A stretch of DNA of 64,000 nucleotides from Streptacidiphilus rugosus AM-16 (GCF_000744655.1 NZ_JQMJ01000004.1:806001-870000), one strand, 5' to 3'; shown: positions 1 through 8,524, counted from the stretch's first letter. Notes: generated by a model from the sequence alone, not told the origin. Made by a program: numbers and translations.

Positions 1-261
1 CAGCGCGACGGCGCCGACGACCAGCAGCAGCCACACCGTCAGGGCGTCCGCGCGCAGCAGATGCCCGGCCGCGCGCACGGGTCCGTGCACGGTGACGCGG
101 GGCACCAGCAACACGGCACAGGTGAGGGTGACGGCGGGCGTGATGATCCCGGCCCAGTCGCCGAAGCGGCGGCGGTAGGGCAGCGGGAGGGCGTAGAAGG
201 CGGCGCAGGCCAGCGGCGTGGCCACCGGGAGGACCAGCAGGAGCGAATCGGAAGAGGGCAT
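1..261 (-). CDS. HyfF-like proton-conducting membrane subunit (partial, N-terminal 87 residues)
   Basis: The ATG at 261 overlaps the stop of the upstream hyfE-like gene (ATGA), and the frame stays open to base 1, so only the N-terminus is in the window. The translation is hydrophobic with at least two membrane-spanning stretches, around residues 6-24 and 68-87, as expected at the start of a NuoN/MrpD-type antiporter subunit. It is last in a NuoB-HyfB-HyfC-HyfE-HyfF order, which is the main reason for the call. Family knowledge: HyfF/HycQ-type subunits form a proton channel of formate-hydrogenlyase-like complexes in the cytoplasmic membrane. The catalytic large subunit (HycE-like) would be expected beyond the left edge. 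Confidence 0.75.
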   Translation of the reverse strand, partial: MPSSDSLLLVLPVATPLACAAFYALPLPYRRRFGDWAGIITPAVTLTCAVLLVPRVTVHGPVRAAGHLLRADALTVWLLLVVGAVAL

Positions 262-920
262 CAGTCTCGGAGCTCCCGCATCGTGTCGAGGTCGGTGCCG
301 CCGAAGGCTGCCTGGATGCGCAGCGCCAGGAGCTGCAGGACCAGGACGGCCAGGAGCAGGTCGAAGGAGACACCGAGTTCCAGGATCAGCGGGACGCCAC
401 TGGTGGCCAGCAGGGCTACGGCGGTGATGCCGTTGTCCAGGAGCAGGAAGCCGACCATCTGCGCGACCGCGCGGCGGCGGGTGATCAGGGTGAAGAACCC
501 GATCAGGACCACGGCGAAGCCGACCGGGATCGCCTCGGCGGCCGGTCCCGGCTCCAGGGCGACCAGCGGCTGGGCCGACGCGTAGGCCAGCAGGGTCAGC
601 ACGGCCGCGAGCAACAGGGAGGCGGCGACGTTGACCAGGGGTTCGCTCTCGCGCTGCTGACCGGAGCGTTCCAGGGCGCGCCGCATCAGATACGGGAGGA
701 GCCCGGCGCGCAGCGCCCCGATCCCGACCGCGACGCCGACGAGCACCCAGTGGTGCTGGCGGATGCCCAGGAGCACGCCGATACCGGCCAGGGCGACGCC
801 CTGGAGGGCGAAGACGCGGACGATCGCACTCAGTTCGCGAAACCACAGCACCATGACCGCGGCGAGGAGGAACGCGCCGCAGGCCAGATCGAGGAACTGG
901 GTGAACAGGGGCTGGTTCAC
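261..920 (-). CDS. HyfE-like hydrogenase-4 membrane subunit
   Basis: A 219-residue, almost entirely hydrophobic protein with six or seven predicted membrane segments, the size and profile of hydrogenase-4 component E (HyfE/HycP). I chose GTG at 920 (VNQPLFTQFL) because it lies 4 bases after the stop of the hyfC-like gene. The longer open frame to 1004 gives a basic, Trp/Cys-rich leader that is the antisense of the upstream gene. HyfE proteins resemble a fused NuoK-like module and are thought to help link proton-pumping subunits to the hydrogenase arm. The stop overlaps the next start, implying translational coupling. Confidence 0.82.
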   Translation of the reverse strand: MNQPLFTQFLDLACGAFLLAAVMVLWFRELSAIVRVFALQGVALAGIGVLLGIRQHHWVLVGVAVGIGALRAGLLPYLMRRALERSGQQRESEPLVNVAASLLLAAVLTLLAYASAQPLVALEPGPAAEAIPVGFAVVLIGFFTLITRRRAVAQMVGFLLLDNGITAVALLATSGVPLILELGVSFDLLLAVLVLQLLALRIQAAFGGTDLDTMRELRD

Positions 921-924
921 AGGT

Positions 925-1881
925 TCAAGCTCCGGACAGGAAGTAGGAGGCGGTGACCGCCAGCAGCGCCAGCAGGAACGACCCGGCCAGCAGCTCCGGG
1001 ACACGGAACAAGCGCACCTTGGCCCAGAACACCTCCGCCGCGGCCAGACCCGCCCCGAGCACGGTCACCTTGACCGCCAGCAGCACCAGCGCCAGGAGCA
1101 GGGCGGGCCAGGAGCTGGTGGTGGCGATCCCCCAGGGGACGGCGAGGGTGGCGAGCAGGCCAAGCAGCACCGTCAGCCGCAGCTGGGCGCCGAACTCGAC
1201 CAGCGCCAGGTCGGGGCCCGCGTACTCCAGCACCATGGCCTCGTGAACCATCGTCAGCTCCAGGTGGGTGCTCGGGTTGTCCACCGGCAGGCGCCCCGCC
1301 TCAGCGATGGTCACCACGGCCAGCGCGACCAGGGCGAGGAGGCTGGAAGGGGAGGCGAGCCGGGCGGGCTCGTCGATCCGGCCCGCGACGATCGTGGCCA
1401 GGCCGGTGGACCCGGCCGGTATCGACAACGCGAGCACCGACAGCAGGATCGTCGGCTCCACCAGCGCGGCGATCGTCATCTCGCGAGAGGCGCCCATGCC
1501 GCCGAACGCGGTACCGGTGTCCAGTCCGGCCAGCGCGAGGGTGACCGTGCCCAGGGCCAGCAGCGCCACGACGACGATCAGGTCCCCGTGCGAGGCAGCC
1601 GGGGTCGTGACGGCCGCCAGAGGCAGCAGCGCCGCGACGAGCAGACCGGTCACGACCAGGACGAGCGGCGCGGTGCGGAACGCGGGCCCGCTGCCGGCCG
1701 GGGTGATGGGTTCCTTGCGCAGCAGCTTGCGCACGTCCCGCCACGGCTGCAGGACCCCGGCACCGGCGCGCCCCTCCATCCGGGCACGGACCTGCCGCAT
1801 GACGCCGGTCAGCAGCGGCGCACCGGCCACCACCAGCAGCAGCTGCGCGGCCAGCGCGACCACGCCGAAACCACTCAACAC
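925..1881 (-). CDS. HyfC/HycD-like NuoH-type membrane subunit
   Basis: A protein of about 318 residues related to NuoH/HycD, the subunit that anchors the peripheral hydrogenase-like arm to the membrane part. Seen: about eight membrane segments and a loop reading AEAGRLPVDNPSTHLELTM, the conserved quinone/proton-path loop of the NuoH family (E-x-x-R-x-P-x-D-x-P). It contains acidic residues proposed to take part in energy coupling. A start at GTG 1881, or TTG 1878, is favoured because GGAGGAGG lies just upstream. About 118 bases separate it from hyfB, the only sizeable gap in the operon. Confidence 0.85.
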   Translation of the reverse strand: MLSGFGVVALAAQLLLVVAGAPLLTGVMRQVRARMEGRAGAGVLQPWRDVRKLLRKEPITPAGSGPAFRTAPLVLVVTGLLVAALLPLAAVTTPAASHGDLIVVVALLALGTVTLALAGLDTGTAFGGMGASREMTIAALVEPTILLSVLALSIPAGSTGLATIVAGRIDEPARLASPSSLLALVALAVVTIAEAGRLPVDNPSTHLELTMVHEAMVLEYAGPDLALVEFGAQLRLTVLLGLLATLAVPWGIATTSSWPALLLALVLLAVKVTVLGAGLAAAEVFWAKVRLFRVPELLAGSFLLALLAVTASYFLSGA

Positions 1882-1999
1882 CCCTCCTCCTTCGGCGGAT
1901 CGGTCAGCACAAGGCATCCCCGTGGCGTTGTCCGGCCGTGACGCCGCCTGACCGCCACGCCGTCTGGCCGCACTGGATCTGCGGATGGCATCGCCGGGT

Positions 2000-4030
2000 T
2001 CACCTGAGCACCGTCAGCACGCCCAGGAGGGCGATGACGCCGACGAAGCCGTAGCCCAGGTACACGTGCACGCTGCCCGCCGCCAGCCTCCGCGCCCGCC
2101 AGCCGACCGCCTCGAACAGAGCGAGGACGGGCTCGTAGAGTCGGTGCTCGATCCGGTCCGGGACCCGCTGGGTGTAGCGCACCCGCTCGACCAGGTAGGC
2201 CGACTCGCGCACGTGGGTGACATCGAGGTCCTGTTCGGGGGCCAGGACGTCGTCGAAGACCCGTTGCAGGGGTTCGGCGAACGAGGTCGCGGTGTACGCC
2301 ATCCGCGCGGTGGGCTGGCCGCCGCCGCAGTCCCACAGCTTCGCCGCAGGCCGCCTGGCCCGCCGCTTGAATGCCCGCACGCTTCCAGCCGCCAGGACAA
2401 GCCCGGCCAGCAGCGCCGCAACGATCCACAACGGGGAGTAGGCAGCGGACGTGTCGGTCAGCCGCAGCCGCAGCTCACCGCCGGTCAAGGGCTGAACGCT
2501 CGTCAGGCGGGAGGCGGCGACGGCGCGGGCCAGGCCGTCGGCCAGGACGCCCGGTACCAGGGCCAAGGCGATGCTGGCGGCGGCCAGCAGGCCCATCCCG
2601 GCGAGCATCAGCGCCGGGCTCTCGGTCGCTCTGGTCGCTTGGGGGCTGCGGGGGCGGGCGAAGAAGCCGACACCGAGGGCTTTGACGAACGCCGCGGCGG
2701 CCAGCCCGGCGGACAGGGCGATCGCCGCGACGGCGAGCGGGAGCACGATCGCGGTGGTCAGGCCGGGAACCGAGAAGCCGTGGATGAGGGATTGGAGCAG
2801 CAGCCATTCGCTGACGAAGCCGTTGCCTGGCGGCAGCGCCACCGCCCCCAGCGCCGCGAGAGCGAACAGGCCAGCGGTGGTGGGCATCTTGGCGCGCAGC
2901 CCGCCGAGCCGGTCCAGGTTCCGCTCCCCGGTCGCACGCAGCACCGACCCGGCCGCGGTGAACCCGAGAGCTTTGAAGGAGGCATGGTTGACCACGTGCA
3001 GCAGCGCAGCCGCCAGGGCCAGGCCCGCGAGTTCCGGGTTTCCGCCGGCGTGGAAGAGCCCTGCGGCGCCGACGCCGACGAAAACGAGTCCGAGGTTCTC
3101 GCAGGTCGAGTAGGCCAGCAGCCGCTTGAGGTCGGTCGCGAGGGTGGCCTGCAAGATCCCGAACACCGCCGAGACCGCGCCGGTCAGAAGCACCAGCAGC
3201 CACCACCAGCGCGACCCGCCACCGAGAAGGTCGAAGCCGACCCGCACGGTCCCGTACACGCCGAGGTTGACCATCGCGGCGCTCATCAAGGCGGAGACCT
3301 GGCTGGGTGCTTCGGGGTGAGCGCGCGGGAGCCAGGCGTGCAGCGGTACGGCCCCTGCCTTGGAGGCGAACGCCGTGAAGCACAGCACGAACACCAGCCC
3401 CCGCGCCGCTGGCGACAGGTTGTGTGCTCCCGCCCGCAGCGCGGCGAAGCTCTCGCCCCCGGCCTTCGCAGCGAACAGCGCGAGCCCCGCCAGCAGAAGG
3501 ACCAGGCCGAGGTGGGTCATCACCGCGTACCAGACCCCAGCCGACCGAACGGTCGGACGCTGCCCGTGCTCGGTCAGGACCAGGAGCAGCGACGTGAGCG
3601 CCATGAGCTCCCACAGCAGCAGGAACGTGGACACCGACGACGACGCCGGGACCAGCACGAGGGTGGCGGCGAACAGTGGCAGCAACGCCTGCGCCGTGCG
3701 GGAGGCGACCGGGCCGTGCCCGCCGCGCGCGTAGCCGATCCCGTACACCGCGACCGCGACGACCACTGCGCCGGCCACGGCCATGAACAGCCCCGACAGG
3801 GCGTCCACCCGCAGCCGCACCCCGGCCAGCGGCAGTACGTGCGGGAAGGCCGCCGACCAGGTCCGGCCCGCCATCGCCAAGCCTCCCGCCGCCAGCCCGC
3901 CCACGCCGACCAGGGCGGTTGCGGTGCCCGCGACCAGCGGGCGCACCGTCACGGACAAGCCCAGACCCGCTGCCGCGCCCACGAGGGAAGCCAGACCGGC
4001 GGCGGCCAAAGCGGTGGCAATCGTGTTCAC
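2000..4030 (-). CDS. HyfB-like proton-conducting transporter subunit (NuoL/MrpA family)
   Basis: A 676-residue polytopic membrane protein of the proton-translocating NADH-quinone oxidoreductase/antiporter family. Seen: many membrane helices, the family signature around SKAGAVPLHAWLPRAHPEAP with the conserved Lys and the H-x-W-L-P-x-A-H-P-x-A-P loop, and a second conserved block at ATDLKRLLAYSTCENLGL. The C-terminal part ends in further helices. GTG at 4030 overlaps the NuoB-like stop (GTGA), so translation is probably coupled. In formate-hydrogenlyase-type complexes this subunit is one of the proton pumps. The long plus-strand open frame opposite it is antisense noise. Confidence 0.9.
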   Translation of the reverse strand: MNTIATALAAAGLASLVGAAAGLGLSVTVRPLVAGTATALVGVGGLAAGGLAMAGRTWSAAFPHVLPLAGVRLRVDALSGLFMAVAGAVVVAVAVYGIGYARGGHGPVASRTAQALLPLFAATLVLVPASSSVSTFLLLWELMALTSLLLVLTEHGQRPTVRSAGVWYAVMTHLGLVLLLAGLALFAAKAGGESFAALRAGAHNLSPAARGLVFVLCFTAFASKAGAVPLHAWLPRAHPEAPSQVSALMSAAMVNLGVYGTVRVGFDLLGGGSRWWWLLVLLTGAVSAVFGILQATLATDLKRLLAYSTCENLGLVFVGVGAAGLFHAGGNPELAGLALAAALLHVVNHASFKALGFTAAGSVLRATGERNLDRLGGLRAKMPTTAGLFALAALGAVALPPGNGFVSEWLLLQSLIHGFSVPGLTTAIVLPLAVAAIALSAGLAAAAFVKALGVGFFARPRSPQATRATESPALMLAGMGLLAAASIALALVPGVLADGLARAVAASRLTSVQPLTGGELRLRLTDTSAAYSPLWIVAALLAGLVLAAGSVRAFKRRARRPAAKLWDCGGGQPTARMAYTATSFAEPLQRVFDDVLAPEQDLDVTHVRESAYLVERVRYTQRVPDRIEHRLYEPVLALFEAVGWRARRLAAGSVHVYLGYGFVGVIALLGVLTVLR

Positions 4031-4518
4031 CGTCCGGTCACCTGTCGCAGTCCGGCGACGATCGCGGCCGGTTCGGGCGGGCAGCCGGGGATCCTCACAT
4101 CCACCCGAACGAGGTCCTCGACCGCCCCGGTCTCGCTGATGAGTCCGTATCCGCCGGTGAACTCCCCGCATCCCAGCGCGCAGTCCCCGACCGCAACCAC
4201 CAGGCGCGGCTCGGCCGCGGCGGCGACGGTCGCCTTCAGCGGTGCGGCCATGTTGCGGGTCACCGGGCCGGTCACCAGCAACACGTCCGCGTGCCGCGGG
4301 GAGGCCACCAGGCGGGCACCGTAGCGCTCGGCGTCGTAGACCGGGTTGAAGGCCATGCCGATCTCGATCTCGCAGGCGTTGCACGAGCCCGCGTCCACGC
4401 AGCGCACCTGCGCGGAGCCGCCCAGCTCCCGCGCCGCCGCAGGCATGGCCTCCTGTGGTCGCGCAGGTGCAGGTTCGGCGACGCGGCCGGTGTCACGGAT
4501 CTTGCGAAGCAGGCCCAC
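4027..4518 (-). CDS. NuoB-like [4Fe-4S] subunit (hydrogenase small-subunit type)
   Basis: A 163-residue NuoB/HycG-family protein. Four cysteine ligands of a single [4Fe-4S] cluster are visible: the pair in AGSCNACEIEIG, the cysteines of GDCALGCGEF, and PGCPPEP near the C-terminus. There is no transmembrane segment, so it sits on the cytoplasmic face. The start is set at GTG 4518 (VGLLRKIRDTG), preceded by GGAGAGAAGG. It heads the minus-strand operon, as Rv0082 heads the formate-hydrogenlyase locus of Mycobacterium tuberculosis. It diverges from the ArsR locus across an AT-richer spacer holding two candidate operators. Confidence 0.85.
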   Translation of the reverse strand: MGLLRKIRDTGRVAEPAPARPQEAMPAAARELGGSAQVRCVDAGSCNACEIEIGMAFNPVYDAERYGARLVASPRHADVLLVTGPVTRNMAAPLKATVAAAAEPRLVVAVGDCALGCGEFTGGYGLISETGAVEDLVRVDVRIPGCPPEPAAIVAGLRQVTGR

Positions 4519-4602
4519 CAGAACCCTTCTCTCCACGCAACGTTGACGCCCGGGGAGATCCACAGGCGCACCCCTTCTCCCCGAGCGATCCACAGCATAG
4601 TC

Positions 4603-4622
4603 ATGTGAAGAAGCCTTCAATC
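4603..4622. promoter_or_regulatory. Candidate ArsR operator, copy 1
   Basis: An imperfect inverted repeat (TGAAG...CTTCA) about 85 bases upstream of the NuoB-like start. It matches copy 2 at 4668-4687 at 14 of 20 positions by hand alignment. The surrounding 4600-4690 is unusually AT-rich for this DNA. It probably serves the divergent hydrogenase-like operon and the ArsR gene; this is inferred from position and symmetry only. Confidence 0.45.
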
Positions 4623-4667
4623 CAGCACACGAAAAACACAACATCCGACCAGTTCCGCTATGTAGTG

Positions 4668-4687
4668 AATTGAAGATTTCTTCAATT
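4668..4687. promoter_or_regulatory. Candidate ArsR operator, copy 2 (perfect 9-bp arms)
   Basis: AATTGAAGA and TCTTCAATT form a perfect 9-base inverted repeat with a 2-base spacer, the size and symmetry typical of winged-helix ArsR/SmtB dimers. Its centre is 65 bases from copy 1, about six helical turns, so both could be bound on one DNA face. It lies in the spacer between the minus-strand hydrogenase operon and the plus-strand ArsR/SulP operon. Confidence 0.55.
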
Positions 4688-4894
4688 GCTGTCATAGTGA
4701 CGCTTGCGTGGAGTGGGTTCGCCGCCCGACGGCTTGGATTGAGGGTGCCCGGTGCCGCTCCGCGCTGCCGGCCGTGCCTGTCGGGGGCGCGGCCGCACCC
4801 CATACCGCACGCGCCAGGGTGCCGGGCATCCGGCGAGGGACACCCGGACCACCCTGGCGTGTGTGCCGGACTAAACACTGCTTGGGAGGCTCCG

Positions 4895-5098
4895 ATGGAG
4901 GGCGACGAATTCGCGGCCGCGCTGCTGGAACGCATCCGCCAGGCACGCAGCGCGCTCGCGGCCGCAGCCGCGTCGACGGACTCCATAGCGGTGGCCGAGT
5001 GCCTGGACGAGCTGGAGCGGGCGCTGCTGCTCGCGCGGGAGAACGGGATCGACGTCCCGGCCGTCATAAACGGTCCAGACGCAAGGGACGGGAGTTGA
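4895..5098 (+). CDS. Small hypothetical protein (67 aa) upstream of ArsR
   Basis: Starts at ATG 4895 after GGGAGG with good spacing and ends 5 bases before the ArsR start, so it is probably the first gene of the ArsR-SulP-PPOX operon. The sequence is Ala/Leu/Glu-rich and predicted helical (LLERIRQARSALAAAAAS), with no recognisable domain and no membrane segment. I do not recognise it. Conservation next to ArsR and hydrogenase-like genes in other actinomycetes would support a regulatory partner role. Confidence 0.55.
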   Translation: MEGDEFAAALLERIRQARSALAAAAASTDSIAVAECLDELERALLLARENGIDVPAVINGPDARDGS

Positions 5099-5103
5099 GA
5101 GCG

Positions 5104-5454
5104 ATGCCGGTTCCCCTGTATCAGGCCAAGGCGGAGTTCTTCCGCATGCTCGGCCACCCCGTCCGCATCCGCGTGCTCGAGCTGCTGCAGGACGGACCGA
5201 TGCCCGTGCGCGACCTGCTCGCCAGCATCGAGGTCGAACGCTCCAACCTGTCCCAGCAGCTCGCCGTCCTGCGCCGCTCCGGCATCGTCACCTCGGTGCG
5301 CGAGGCCGACACCGTCGTGTACTCCCTCGCGGGGCCCGACGTGGCCGAACTGCTGCGGGCAGCACGCCGGATCCTGACCGACCTGATCGCCGGCCAGCAG
5401 GACCTTCTGGCAGAACTGCGCGAGGCCGACACAGCCGGAGCGACCGCCCCGTGA
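5104..5454 (+). CDS. ArsR/SmtB-family transcriptional regulator
   Basis: A 116-residue winged-helix protein. Residues 1-90 fit the ArsR fold: MLGHPVRIRVLELLQDGPM, then the recognition helix in VERSNLSQQLAVLRRSGIV, then a wing (READTVVYSL). No cysteine cluster for metal binding is present, so the signal is not obviously a heavy metal. In M. tuberculosis the ArsR protein Rv0081 controls an equivalent hydrogenlyase-like locus, which suggests the same role here; this is inference from synteny. The stop overlaps the GTG of the SulP gene (GTGA). Confidence 0.88.
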   Translation: MPVPLYQAKAEFFRMLGHPVRIRVLELLQDGPMPVRDLLASIEVERSNLSQQLAVLRRSGIVTSVREADTVVYSLAGPDVAELLRAARRILTDLIAGQQDLLAELREADTAGATAP

Positions 5455-7172
5455 TCACCCGCTCCACCCTCAGCACCACAATCCTGGGCGTGCTGCCGAA
5501 CCGGCACATCCTGGCCACGATGGGGCGCTCGCCGCGCAAGGACCTGATCGCCGGCCTGACCGTGGCGATCGTCGCCCTGCCGCTCGCGCTCGGCTTCGGG
5601 ATCTCCTCCGGCATGGGCGCCCAGGCCGGCCTGGTCACCGCCGTCGTCGCAGGCGCTCTGGCAGCGGTATTCGGCGGCTCCAACCTCCAGGTCTCCGGAC
5701 CCACCGGCGCCATGACCGTCGTCCTGGTCCCCATCGTGCACACCTACGGTGCGAACGGCGTCCTGACCGTCGGCCTGATCGCCGGCGGACTCCTGGTCCT
5801 CCTCGCATTGCTGCGCGCGGGCCGCTGGATGGCCTACCTCCCGGTCTCGGTGATCGAGGGCTTCACCCTCGGCATCGCCGCCGTGATCGGCCTGCAGCAG
5901 GTCCCAAACGCGCTCGGCGTCCACGCCCCCGTCGGCGCGAACCCCGCCGTCGTCGCTGCCAGGGCGGTGGGCGACTTCGCCGCGCACCCGCACTGGGCCA
6001 CCATCGGGGTCGCCCTCGCCGTGGCCGCGGTGATGCTGGCCGGCGCGCGCCTGCGACCCGCAGTGCCGTTCTCGCTGCTGGCCGTGGTCGCCGCCACCTT
6101 GGCAGTCGCCGGCCTCTCCCTGCCGGTGACGACGATCGGCACGCTGCCATCCGGGCTCCCCGCCCCGTCGTTCGGGTTCTTCCAGGCCGGGCACCTGGGC
6201 GCGCTGCTGCCCTCCGCCCTGGCGGTCGCGGCGCTGGCGGCCTTGGAGTCGCTCATGTCGGCGTCTGCCGCCGACGCCATGAGCGTCTCGGAGCAGCACG
6301 ACTCCAACCGGGAACTGTTCGGACAGGGCCTGGCCAACCTCGCCGCGCCGCTGTTCGGCGGCGTCGCCACGACCGGCGCGATCGCCCGCACCGCCGTCAA
6401 CGTCCGCACCGGCGCCACCTCGCGCCTGGCGGCACTCGTGCACGCCGGCGTGCTGGCAGTGATCGTGTTCGCCACCGCCCCGCTGGTCGCCCACATCCCC
6501 ATCGCCGCCCTGGCCGGGGTGCTGATCGCCACCGCGGTGCAGATGGTCGAGGTCGGCTCCCTCAAGGCGCTCGCCCGCTCCAGCCGCGGCGAAGCCCTCA
6601 TACTCGCCCTCACTGCCGCAGCCACACTCGCGTTCACCCTCACCACCGCGGTGATCGTCGGGATGCTCACCGCCGGGATTCTGGCCCTGCGCCAGGTCGC
6701 CCGCGCGGCGCGCCTGGAGCAGGTGCCGCTCCACGCCGACCTTCCCCCGGCCGATCACCACGGCGAAGAGCAGGAGCTGCTGGCGGAGCACATCGTCGCC
6801 TACCGGATCGACGGACCGCTGCTGTTCGCCGCCGCCCACCGCTTCCTGCTGGAACTCACCGACGTCGCCGACGTCCGTGTGGTGATCCTGCGCATGTCCC
6901 GCATCTCGGCCCTGGACGCCTCCGGCGCGAAGGTCCTGGGCGACGCCATCGACAAGCTGACCGCCCGCGGCATCCTCGTCCTGGTCTCCGGCGTGCGCGA
7001 GAACCACCTGAACCGCCTCGACGCCCTCGGTGCACTCGACACCCTGCACGAGAACGGACGGATCTTCCCCTCCACCCCCGAGGCGATCGCCCACGCCCGC
7101 GCCCACCTCGGCGCCGTCGGACTGATCTCGCATCTGCCCCCGGCGGGCGAACTCACAGGAGCGAAGCGATGA
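5451..7172 (+). CDS. SulP-family anion transporter with C-terminal STAS domain
   Basis: A 573-residue SLC26/SulP permease. Residues about 25-420 hold the membrane core, beginning with RKDLIAGLTVAIVALPLALG, which matches the conserved first helix, and including NLQVSGPTGAMTVVL. Residues about 440-560 form a STAS domain with the hallmark SALDASGAKVLGD loop. Substrates in the family include sulfate, bicarbonate and dicarboxylates; none can be chosen from sequence. Translation is coupled to ArsR upstream and to a PPOX protein downstream (ATGA overlap), so its expression probably follows the ArsR signal. Confidence 0.92.
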   Translation: MITRSTLSTTILGVLPNRHILATMGRSPRKDLIAGLTVAIVALPLALGFGISSGMGAQAGLVTAVVAGALAAVFGGSNLQVSGPTGAMTVVLVPIVHTYGANGVLTVGLIAGGLLVLLALLRAGRWMAYLPVSVIEGFTLGIAAVIGLQQVPNALGVHAPVGANPAVVAARAVGDFAAHPHWATIGVALAVAAVMLAGARLRPAVPFSLLAVVAATLAVAGLSLPVTTIGTLPSGLPAPSFGFFQAGHLGALLPSALAVAALAALESLMSASAADAMSVSEQHDSNRELFGQGLANLAAPLFGGVATTGAIARTAVNVRTGATSRLAALVHAGVLAVIVFATAPLVAHIPIAALAGVLIATAVQMVEVGSLKALARSSRGEALILALTAAATLAFTLTTAVIVGMLTAGILALRQVARAARLEQVPLHADLPPADHHGEEQELLAEHIVAYRIDGPLLFAAAHRFLLELTDVADVRVVILRMSRISALDASGAKVLGDAIDKLTARGILVLVSGVRENHLNRLDALGALDTLHENGRIFPSTPEAIAHARAHLGAVGLISHLPPAGELTGAKR

Positions 7173-7600
7173 CCACGGACACCAACAGCACCCAGGTCCA
7201 CCTCGCGCCGCTGACCCGCATGGAGGCCCTCTACCTCCTCGCGGGGATGCGAGTCGGACTACTGGTCTGCGCCGAGCAGGGCATGACGGTGGAGCGACCC
7301 GGCTTCCACACCGTCACCGGCAGCGAGCTGCTCGTGCGCACCGCGCTCGGCGCGCAGACCGCCGCCCGCCTGGACGAGGGCCCGCCGGTCACCTACCGGG
7401 CGGAGGCCCTGGACGGCGTCACGCTCAAGGGCTGGTACGCCACCGTCACCGGCACCGCCGAACCGGTCACCGACCCGGACGAGCGCCACCACTACCTCGC
7501 CACCCTGCCGGGCTTCGCCGCCTCGCACGGCAACCAGCTGCTGCGGATACGCCCGCACCTGATCACCGGCCACCGCTTCCAGAACCTCACCACCCGCTGA
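7169..7600 (+). CDS. Pyridoxamine 5'-phosphate oxidase-fold (PPOX) flavoprotein
   Basis: A 143-residue split-barrel protein of the PPOX/FMN-binding type. It opens with LTRMEALYLLAGMRVGLLVC, the usual L-x-x-x-E-x-x-x-L-L entry of actinobacterial PPOX proteins, and ends IRPHLITGHRF, matching the I-x-P-x-x-x-T-G-x-x-F C-terminal motif. Such proteins bind FMN, F420 or haem and often belong to hypoxia/dormancy regulons (e.g. Rv0080 beside the Rv0081 locus). The 4-base overlap with SulP indicates co-translation. The exact substrate is unknown. Confidence 0.8.
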   Translation: MTTDTNSTQVHLAPLTRMEALYLLAGMRVGLLVCAEQGMTVERPGFHTVTGSELLVRTALGAQTAARLDEGPPVTYRAEALDGVTLKGWYATVTGTAEPVTDPDERHHYLATLPGFAASHGNQLLRIRPHLITGHRFQNLTTR

Positions 7601-7629
7601 CCCGATCCTTCGAAGGAGAGATCCAGGCC

Positions 7630-7833
7630 GTGCGATTCGACGTGACCGTCCCCACCCCTGGCTCCCCCACCCAGCACCGGGGGATCACCCCGGACCAGGT
7701 GGCCGAGCTGGTCGACCACGCCGCCACCCACGGCCTGCACCTGCGCATCCGCCCCCACCAGCCCCAAAGCGAGTCTCACGGCGCCCACGGACTGCACCCG
7801 GGCGGCGGATCAGACCGCGGAGCAGGGGAATGA
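7630..7833 (+). CDS. Small hypothetical protein (67 aa) coupled to HATPase gene
   Basis: GTG start at 7630 preceded by GAAGGAGAG. The stop overlaps the ATG of the next gene, so it is part of the same operon. The N-terminal half looks structured (GITPDQVAELVDHAATHGLH); the tail is Gly/His/Ser-rich and low complexity. No domain is recognised. A role tied to the following anti-sigma-type kinase is possible but not shown. Confidence 0.55.
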   Translation: MRFDVTVPTPGSPTQHRGITPDQVAELVDHAATHGLHLRIRPHQPQSESHGAHGLHPGGGSDRGAGE

Positions 7834-8315
7834 CGTCGCCCTGGGGGCCTCGCCGCCGGTGGCACCCCATCCCGGCCGAACCGGAGCCAGACACCCCCCG
7901 GGGCGGGTTCAAGAAGCACACGGTCACGCTGCCGGTCACCGCGGCCTCGGTCACCCTGGCGCGCCGCACCGCCCAGATGGCGTTCACCACCTTCGGCCTC
8001 GCCCCCTCGGCCAGCCTACTGGACGCCGCACTGCTGATCACCACCGAGCTGGTCGCCAACGCCGTCCGCCACGCCACCGCGTCCGGACACCTGAACCTCA
8101 CCTTGGCCTTGAGCAGCCACGAGCTGACCATCGCCGTGCACGACGAGGACCCGGCACTGCCCCCATGGCCGCCCACCATCCGTCACGGCCCGGCCCGCCG
8201 CGGCCTGACCGTCGTGGCCGACCTCGTCGCCGGACACGACGGACGCCTGGACCTGCAGCCCGACTACGCCGCGCCCGGCAAGACGATCCGCGTCGTCCTG
8301 CCCCGCACCACCTGA
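7830..8315 (+). CDS. HATPase_c protein, RsbW-like anti-sigma/serine-kinase type
   Basis: A 161-residue protein whose C-terminal 125 residues match the GHKL ATPase fold of anti-sigma factors: N-box TELVANAVRHA, a DED segment (VHDEDPALPPW), and G-box region RRGLTVVADLVAGHDG. Streptomyces have many such proteins that bind sigma factors or phosphorylate STAS antagonists. A STAS protein follows at 8525, so the two may form a partner-switching pair. The N-terminal 35 residues are a Pro-rich extension. The start overlaps the upstream stop (ATGA). Confidence 0.85.
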   Translation: MTSPWGPRRRWHPIPAEPEPDTPRGGFKKHTVTLPVTAASVTLARRTAQMAFTTFGLAPSASLLDAALLITTELVANAVRHATASGHLNLTLALSSHELTIAVHDEDPALPPWPPTIRHGPARRGLTVVADLVAGHDGRLDLQPDYAAPGKTIRVVLPRTT

Positions 8316-8326
8316 GGGAGACCGAA

Positions 8327-8503
8327 GTGTCCGACCACACCACAGCCCTGCCCGTGCACGAGCCGGAGGACGACGGCTCCGAGGGCGGCGGCCGCCGTGC
8401 CAACCGGGGCGTGTGGATCCGCGCGTTCATCTACGTCATCGGGTTCCACATCTTCGCCGGCTTCGTGATGCTCATGTTCTACGTCGGCAGCCACCGCCAC
8501 TAA
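8327..8503 (+). CDS. Small single-pass membrane protein (58 aa)
   Basis: GTG at 8327 follows GAGGGAGACC. The first 30 residues are acidic and Gly-rich; the rest is one membrane helix with flanking Arg (RGVWIRAFIYVIGFHIFAGF) and a short His-rich tail. The layout resembles the DUF6126 family of short Streptomyces membrane proteins, though I cannot confirm membership without a search. It lies inside the PPOX/HATPase/STAS operon. Confidence 0.65.
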   Translation: MSDHTTALPVHEPEDDGSEGGGRRANRGVWIRAFIYVIGFHIFAGFVMLMFYVGSHRH

Positions 8504-8524
8504 CCCGCAGAGAGCCGAGCCCCA

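Noticed and set aside
1985..4324. 779-residue plus-strand open frame opposite hyfB
   Set aside because: Gln/Arg/Gly/His-rich with no domain; a GC-rich antisense shadow of a clear membrane protein.
5121..7133. 670-residue minus-strand open frame opposite SulP
   Set aside because: Low-complexity Gly/Asp/Gln composition; mirrors the third-position GC of the SulP gene.
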